Shown piece after piece: positions 60,336 through 64,000 of a DNA stretch of 64,000 nucleotides; position 1 is the first letter of the stretch; every line of letters begins with the position of its first letter. Origin of the DNA: Christensenellaceae bacterium Phil7 (lineage in GTDB: Bacteria > Bacillota > Clostridia > Christensenellales > CAG-138); assembly GCA_001940845.1 (NCBI GenBank), contig MSGV01000001.1:89975-153974 (forward strand), given 5' to 3'. The notes below the pieces were generated by a model. It saw only the letters and a program-made list of their open reading frames with translations, had not been told where the DNA came from and made no database searches. Position numbers and translations under genes: made by a program.

Positions 60336-61844
60336 ATGAACATAATTAAAGAAATAGTGCGTGCAGAAAAGCAGAAACGCTCCGAAAACGATGTTGAGCG
60401 CATCTATGATGATGAGCCTATTATCTTTACGGGCACTCAGATGAAGAATGCATTGATGCCTAAAAAGTATTCTGAAATGAGGAAAATAAGCAGAAGCAGG
60501 AATTCCCCAAGGATGAGTGATGAGGAAATATTTTATTTGCAGGCAAGGTTTATGCAGGATTTTGAAGATGATTTTGAATATAAAAAAAGACCTATCGTAT
60601 CAGCTTCAAAGTATGCCGATTTAAGTGACAAGGAGCTTCGCGGATACTTTTCCTGGAGAACAAAATTGAGACGTGGAGAGCTTGAAAAAGCACCAAGGGA
60701 ATATGCTTCAATATATATCAACGAGCTTCTGAATGGCGTGGGCTATGATACCGCCGAAGAGGGCTTCTTTAAGCTCAAAGGTTTTTTTGAATCCTTTGGC
60801 GAGTTCTGTCCGGATATCCGCTGGAATCAGCATAGATGCCTTATAGACTATCTCGTTTATAACGATCTTGATGCAGCATTGCTTCAGGATTGTCAGGAAA
60901 ACCGTTTGGAACGGGAGCTATTGAAATTGCTTGATTGCGAAAATTTGGATGATGATGCGCTGTTTGAAGCAATAGCGGAGCTTTCATCCTATAATGTTTT
61001 GAAATCGAAGCTTTATAAGCTGTATCCGAAGCAATTCGAACGTGCCGCATGCGAAGCGTTTAGGAAAATGTGTGCGTATTGGGATAAAAGTCGCAAAGTA
61101 AGCTATTGTGAAAATCTGTTTGGCAGGAAAAAGAATCGCTCATATCGGCCGTTCGTATTTGCAGTTTTTTATGATAGAAAGAAATATGAAAAATATGAAT
61201 ACCGGCTGAGTCCATTCGAGAAATACTGCTGTGAAAATGGACGATGGATTTTTGAACAAACTTATGATGATCTGGCGACAAATCGTGAACTTGGCGAATT
61301 GGTAAAGGCAGTGGATCGATCCCTCAGACTGAGACTGGATGTATCTCCATTAAAGCCTCAGGAAGAGGCGAAGTATGTCCAGGCGATAATAAAGGAAACC
61401 TTGGACGAGCTGTTTGCACCGCCGCAAAAGGTAGAGGCAGAAATAGCACAGCCTGCTGCAATAATGCTCGATCTCAGCAAGCTGGATGATATCCGCTCGG
61501 CGGCGGATACTACCCGTGAAAAGTTAATGACCGAGGAGGAGGCATACATGCCCGAGGTATGCAGCGCAGGGGGTGAACGTATGCATATAAGCGAGCAGGA
61601 GCGGATAATTGAGCATGATGATCCCTTAAATGCAGAGGAAAAGGAATTTATAAGAAAACTGCTTAAGGGTGAGGATGCTTTGGCATATACGGCAGAATTG
61701 CATATAATGCCATCGATTATTGTGGATGGAATAAATGAAAGACTTTTTGAATTGTTTGGAGATACGGTAATAGATTTCGAAGATGAGAAGCCGGTTTTGA
61801 TAGAGGATTATATAGAGGATCTGAAAGGAATGATGGAGAAATGA
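60336..61844 (+). CDS. TerB-N/TerB-C domain protein
   Basis: A 502-residue protein. Residues about 60-260 match the TerB_N domain (ASKYADLSDKELRGYFSWRTKLRRGE, YASIYINELLNGVGYDTAEEGFFKL, LIDYLVYNDLD), and the end matches TerB_C (EEKEFIRKLLKGEDALAYTAELHIMPSIIVDGINERLFELFGDTVID). Such proteins are known to co-occur with an AAA ATPase and an SF2 helicase, exactly as encoded next. The start at 60336 (MNIIKEIVRAEKQKR) has only a weak SD; 60294 and 60309 are alternatives. Stop overlaps the next start (ATGA). Confidence 0.75.
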   Translation: MNIIKEIVRAEKQKRSENDVERIYDDEPIIFTGTQMKNALMPKKYSEMRKISRSRNSPRMSDEEIFYLQARFMQDFEDDFEYKKRPIVSASKYADLSDKELRGYFSWRTKLRRGELEKAPREYASIYINELLNGVGYDTAEEGFFKLKGFFESFGEFCPDIRWNQHRCLIDYLVYNDLDAALLQDCQENRLERELLKLLDCENLDDDALFEAIAELSSYNVLKSKLYKLYPKQFERAACEAFRKMCAYWDKSRKVSYCENLFGRKKNRSYRPFVFAVFYDRKKYEKYEYRLSPFEKYCCENGRWIFEQTYDDLATNRELGELVKAVDRSLRLRLDVSPLKPQEEAKYVQAIIKETLDELFAPPQKVEAEIAQPAAIMLDLSKLDDIRSAADTTREKLMTEEEAYMPEVCSAGGERMHISEQERIIEHDDPLNAEEKEFIRKLLKGEDALAYTAELHIMPSIIVDGINERLFELFGDTVIDFEDEKPVLIEDYIEDLKGMMEK

Positions 61845-63163
61845 AGATACCAAAGCGGATCGCAGGTACGGTCATCAATGCACTGAAGGGCGGAGTGGTT
61901 CCCAGAATAGGATTGCCATACATAACCGTCGGCAGAGAGAATGAGATTAATGCCCTGCTGCATGATGTGGATATAATTTCGGATGGCGGAGCCAGCTTCA
62001 GATTTATATCCGGTAAATATGGCAGCGGAAAGAGTTTCCTCCTCCAGACTATAAGAAATTATGTCATGGATAAGAATTTTGTTGTTGCAGATGCGGATCT
62101 TTCGCCTGAACGGCGGCTTCAGGGTACAAAGGGTCAAGGGCTGGCGACCTATAAGGAGCTTATAAGGAATTTATCCACCAGGACGCGCCCGGATGGCGGT
62201 GCGCTGACGTTGATACTAGATCGATGGATAAGCGGAGTGCAGAGCGAGAGCGCGGCGCAAAGCGGCTTGGAAATATCATCATCCGAATTTATCAAGCTGG
62301 TTGAAAGCAGGATATTCGAAGTTGTTAATTCGTTGAATGAAATGGTTCATGGATTTGATTTTGCCAGGCTGCTTGCTCTGTATTACAGATCCTATATGAA
62401 TGGCGATGATGATACCAAGGCAAAGGTCATCAAGTGGTTTCGCGGAGAATACTCCACAAAGACCGAGGCAAAAGCTGAACTTGGTGTAAATGTCATTATT
62501 ACAGATGATGACTGGTATGAGTATATCAAATTGTTTGCCGCCTTTTTAAGGAAAGCCGGCTATAGAGGTATGCTTATATTGATCGATGAGCTGGTCAATA
62601 TCTATAAGATTCCAAACAGCATAACCCGTCAGTATAACTATGAGAAGATACTGACCATGTATAACGATACGCTTCAGGGCAAGGCCAAATATATGGGCAT
62701 AATCATGTGCGGCACTCCACAATGTATAGAGGATACCCGACGCGGCATTTATAGCTATGAAGCGCTTCGCTCAAGACTGGCGGAGGGTCGGTTTGGACGG
62801 GAGGATGTAAAGGATCTGCTTGCTCCGGTTATCAAGCTTCAGCCGCTTACCTATGAAGAAATGCTGGTGCTTATTGAAAAGCTTCGTGATATCCATTCTG
62901 AGCTATTTGCTTATGAGAGCAAGCTGACGCAGGATAACATGGTGGACTTTATAAAAATCGAATATGGCAGGATAGGAGCGGAGACGCATATAACTCCGCG
63001 TGAGGTGATTCGAGATTTCATTGAGCTGCTGGATATTGCCTATCAGAATCCTCAAATAAACGTGCTTGCACTGCTGCGTTCCGATGAATTTACATATTCT
63101 AAGCCATCATTGGAGGAACAGGCACAGTCCATTGCCGAGGATTTCCTGGAATTTGAGATTTAG
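61841..63163 (+). CDS. BrxD-type ATPase (DUF2791)
   Basis: A 440-residue ATP-binding protein of the BREX BrxD/DUF2791 family: RIGLPYITVGRENEINALL, Walker A FISGKYGSGKSFLLQTIRNY near residue 62, DADLSPERRLQG, Walker B GMLILIDELVNIYKI near 248, MGIIMCGTPQCIEDTRRGIYSYEALRSRL. It probably acts with the downstream helicase on DNA. Translationally coupled to the TerB gene. No BREX methyltransferase or PglZ gene is in the window, so calling this a full BREX system is not justified. Confidence 0.85.
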   Translation: MKIPKRIAGTVINALKGGVVPRIGLPYITVGRENEINALLHDVDIISDGGASFRFISGKYGSGKSFLLQTIRNYVMDKNFVVADADLSPERRLQGTKGQGLATYKELIRNLSTRTRPDGGALTLILDRWISGVQSESAAQSGLEISSSEFIKLVESRIFEVVNSLNEMVHGFDFARLLALYYRSYMNGDDDTKAKVIKWFRGEYSTKTEAKAELGVNVIITDDDWYEYIKLFAAFLRKAGYRGMLILIDELVNIYKIPNSITRQYNYEKILTMYNDTLQGKAKYMGIIMCGTPQCIEDTRRGIYSYEALRSRLAEGRFGREDVKDLLAPVIKLQPLTYEEMLVLIEKLRDIHSELFAYESKLTQDNMVDFIKIEYGRIGAETHITPREVIRDFIELLDIAYQNPQINVLALLRSDEFTYSKPSLEEQAQSIAEDFLEFEI

Positions 63164-63173
63164 GAAGTGACAA

Positions 63174-64000
63174 ATGGCGATTTTTGAGAGGTATGCGCCT
63201 TTTATTCAGAATTTTATTTATCAGAATGGTTGGGAAGCGCTGAGGGCTGTTCAGGCTGCTGCTGGGGATGTGATATTTAATACCGATGAAAATTTGCTGC
63301 TTACAGCTTCCACTGCATCGGGAAAGACGGAAGCGGCCTTTTTCCCAATACTGACGCTATTTTCGGAGGATATGCCATCATCCGTCGGTGCGGTTTATAT
63401 CGGTCCGCTGAAGGCACTGATAAATGATCAGTTCTCACGATTGAATGATTTATGCGCGGAAGCAGAGATACCGGTTTGGCACTGGCATGGGGATGTTTCG
63501 CAGTCACACAAGAATAAAATGCTGAAACATCCGTCCGGAATATTGCAAATAACGCCGGAATCGCTGGAAGCGATGCTGCTGCATAGGCATTCTGCGATCT
63601 CTCGTCTGTTTGGCGATCTGCGATTTATTGTTATCGATGAAGTGCATTCCCTGATGCGTGGAGACAGGGGAGGACAGACCCTATGCATAATAGAACGATT
63701 GACGAGATTGGCGGGCGTCAACCCAAGGCGAATTGGGCTTTCGGCAACGCTCGGAGATCCGGATGAGGCCGGTGCATTCCTTTCGGCAGGCACAGGGCGC
63801 AGAACGATCGTTCCCAAGATCGAAGCGAAGGGAGTAAGATGGCGCCTTTCCATGGAGCATTTCTATATCGGGGGAAGACAGGCCTCGGATGGAAAGCAGA
63901 TAGAAGGGGCACTCCCCCTTCAGGAGGAGGCTACGGATCAATCACCCGATGCTGCAGACCCGGGAATAGGTTATATTTTTGAACATACGCGCGGGAAAAA
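63174..64000 (+). CDS. Lhr/YprA-like DEVH helicase, 5' part
   Basis: The first 275 codons of an SF2 helicase that continues beyond the window. Q-like region YQNGWEALRAVQAAAGDVI, Walker A LTASTASGKTEAAFFPIL near residue 50, Ia YIGPLKALINDQFSRL, DEVH in IVIDEVHSLMRGDRGGQ near 157 and SATLGDPD (motif III). It matches the helicases paired with BrxD-type ATPases. AGGAAG lies before the ATG, 10 nt after the ATPase stop. Confidence 0.88.
   Translation, partial: MAIFERYAPFIQNFIYQNGWEALRAVQAAAGDVIFNTDENLLLTASTASGKTEAAFFPILTLFSEDMPSSVGAVYIGPLKALINDQFSRLNDLCAEAEIPVWHWHGDVSQSHKNKMLKHPSGILQITPESLEAMLLHRHSAISRLFGDLRFIVIDEVHSLMRGDRGGQTLCIIERLTRLAGVNPRRIGLSATLGDPDEAGAFLSAGTGRRTIVPKIEAKGVRWRLSMEHFYIGGRQASDGKQIEGALPLQEEATDQSPDAADPGIGYIFEHTRGK

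Noticed and set aside
60336-64000. Calling the right end a complete BREX system
   Set aside because: Only a BrxD-type ATPase and a helicase are visible; methyltransferase, PglZ and BrxC are not in the window.

Overview
The window looks like a chromosomal segment of an anaerobic gut-type Firmicute (class Clostridia). The evidence is a complete anaerobe oxidative-stress set (rubredoxins, rubrerythrin, desulfoferrodoxin), a dockerin-bearing secreted protein, Tn916-type mobile-element genes, strong AGGAGG ribosome binding sites and sigma-A type promoters. No rRNA, tRNA or CRISPR array was seen.

Layout. 0-4.8 kb: the start of an mcrC gene and an EVE-domain mcrB (type IV restriction), then remnants of an older conjugative element (truncated XRE regulator, frameshifted SNF2-type helicase). 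4.8-11.6 kb: a redox/iron locus with two leftward gene sets. One runs truncated Mrp, DUF134-NifX fusion, double rubredoxin, ferredoxin-rubrerythrin fusion, desulfoferrodoxin. The other runs thioredoxin, rhodanese, CoA-disulfide reductase-rhodanese, mini-rubredoxin. A Crp/Fnr regulator is transcribed divergently from a perfectly palindromic double promoter. 12.4-15.5 kb: an ArsR-type regulator facing a secreted Big_2/dockerin protein. 15.5-20.6 kb: a MerR regulator and a leftward redox-type operon (alpha/beta hydrolase, cupin, CMD protein, RibD-like reductase, flavodoxins, DUF4405) driven by a typical 19-bp-spacer MerR promoter; its distal genes are decaying.

20.6-51 kb: a long leftward run of small enzymes (GNAT acetyltransferases, NUDIX hydrolases, methyltransferases, HAD, YdcF). 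It is split by an 18.7-kb integrative mobilizable element at about 22,701-41,412. The element carries Tn916-like int/xis, a MobV relaxase with a candidate oriT, a P4-type primase/helicase with a CHC2 zinc-finger gene, DUF6076, a possible PD-(D/E)XK protein and a sigma-like protein. Its defence cargo is an AlbA_2 ATPase, type I hsdR-hsdM-hsdS, a TIR-like protein and DUF3800, followed by a broken tnpV. It interrupts a HicB/DinB-like gene whose two halves can be rejoined on paper.

51-60 kb: a rightward operon of nagA, M20 peptidase, ROK kinase, M17 aminopeptidase, cutC and a large transglutaminase-like protein, apparently for intracellular breakdown of amino-sugar/peptide conjugates. 60-64 kb: a TerB-N/TerB-C protein, a BrxD-type ATPase and an Lhr-like DEVH helicase (cut by the window end), a predicted DNA-directed defence module.

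Several genes carry isolated nonsense or frameshift lesions. All domain names come from recognising sequence motifs by eye; no database search was run.
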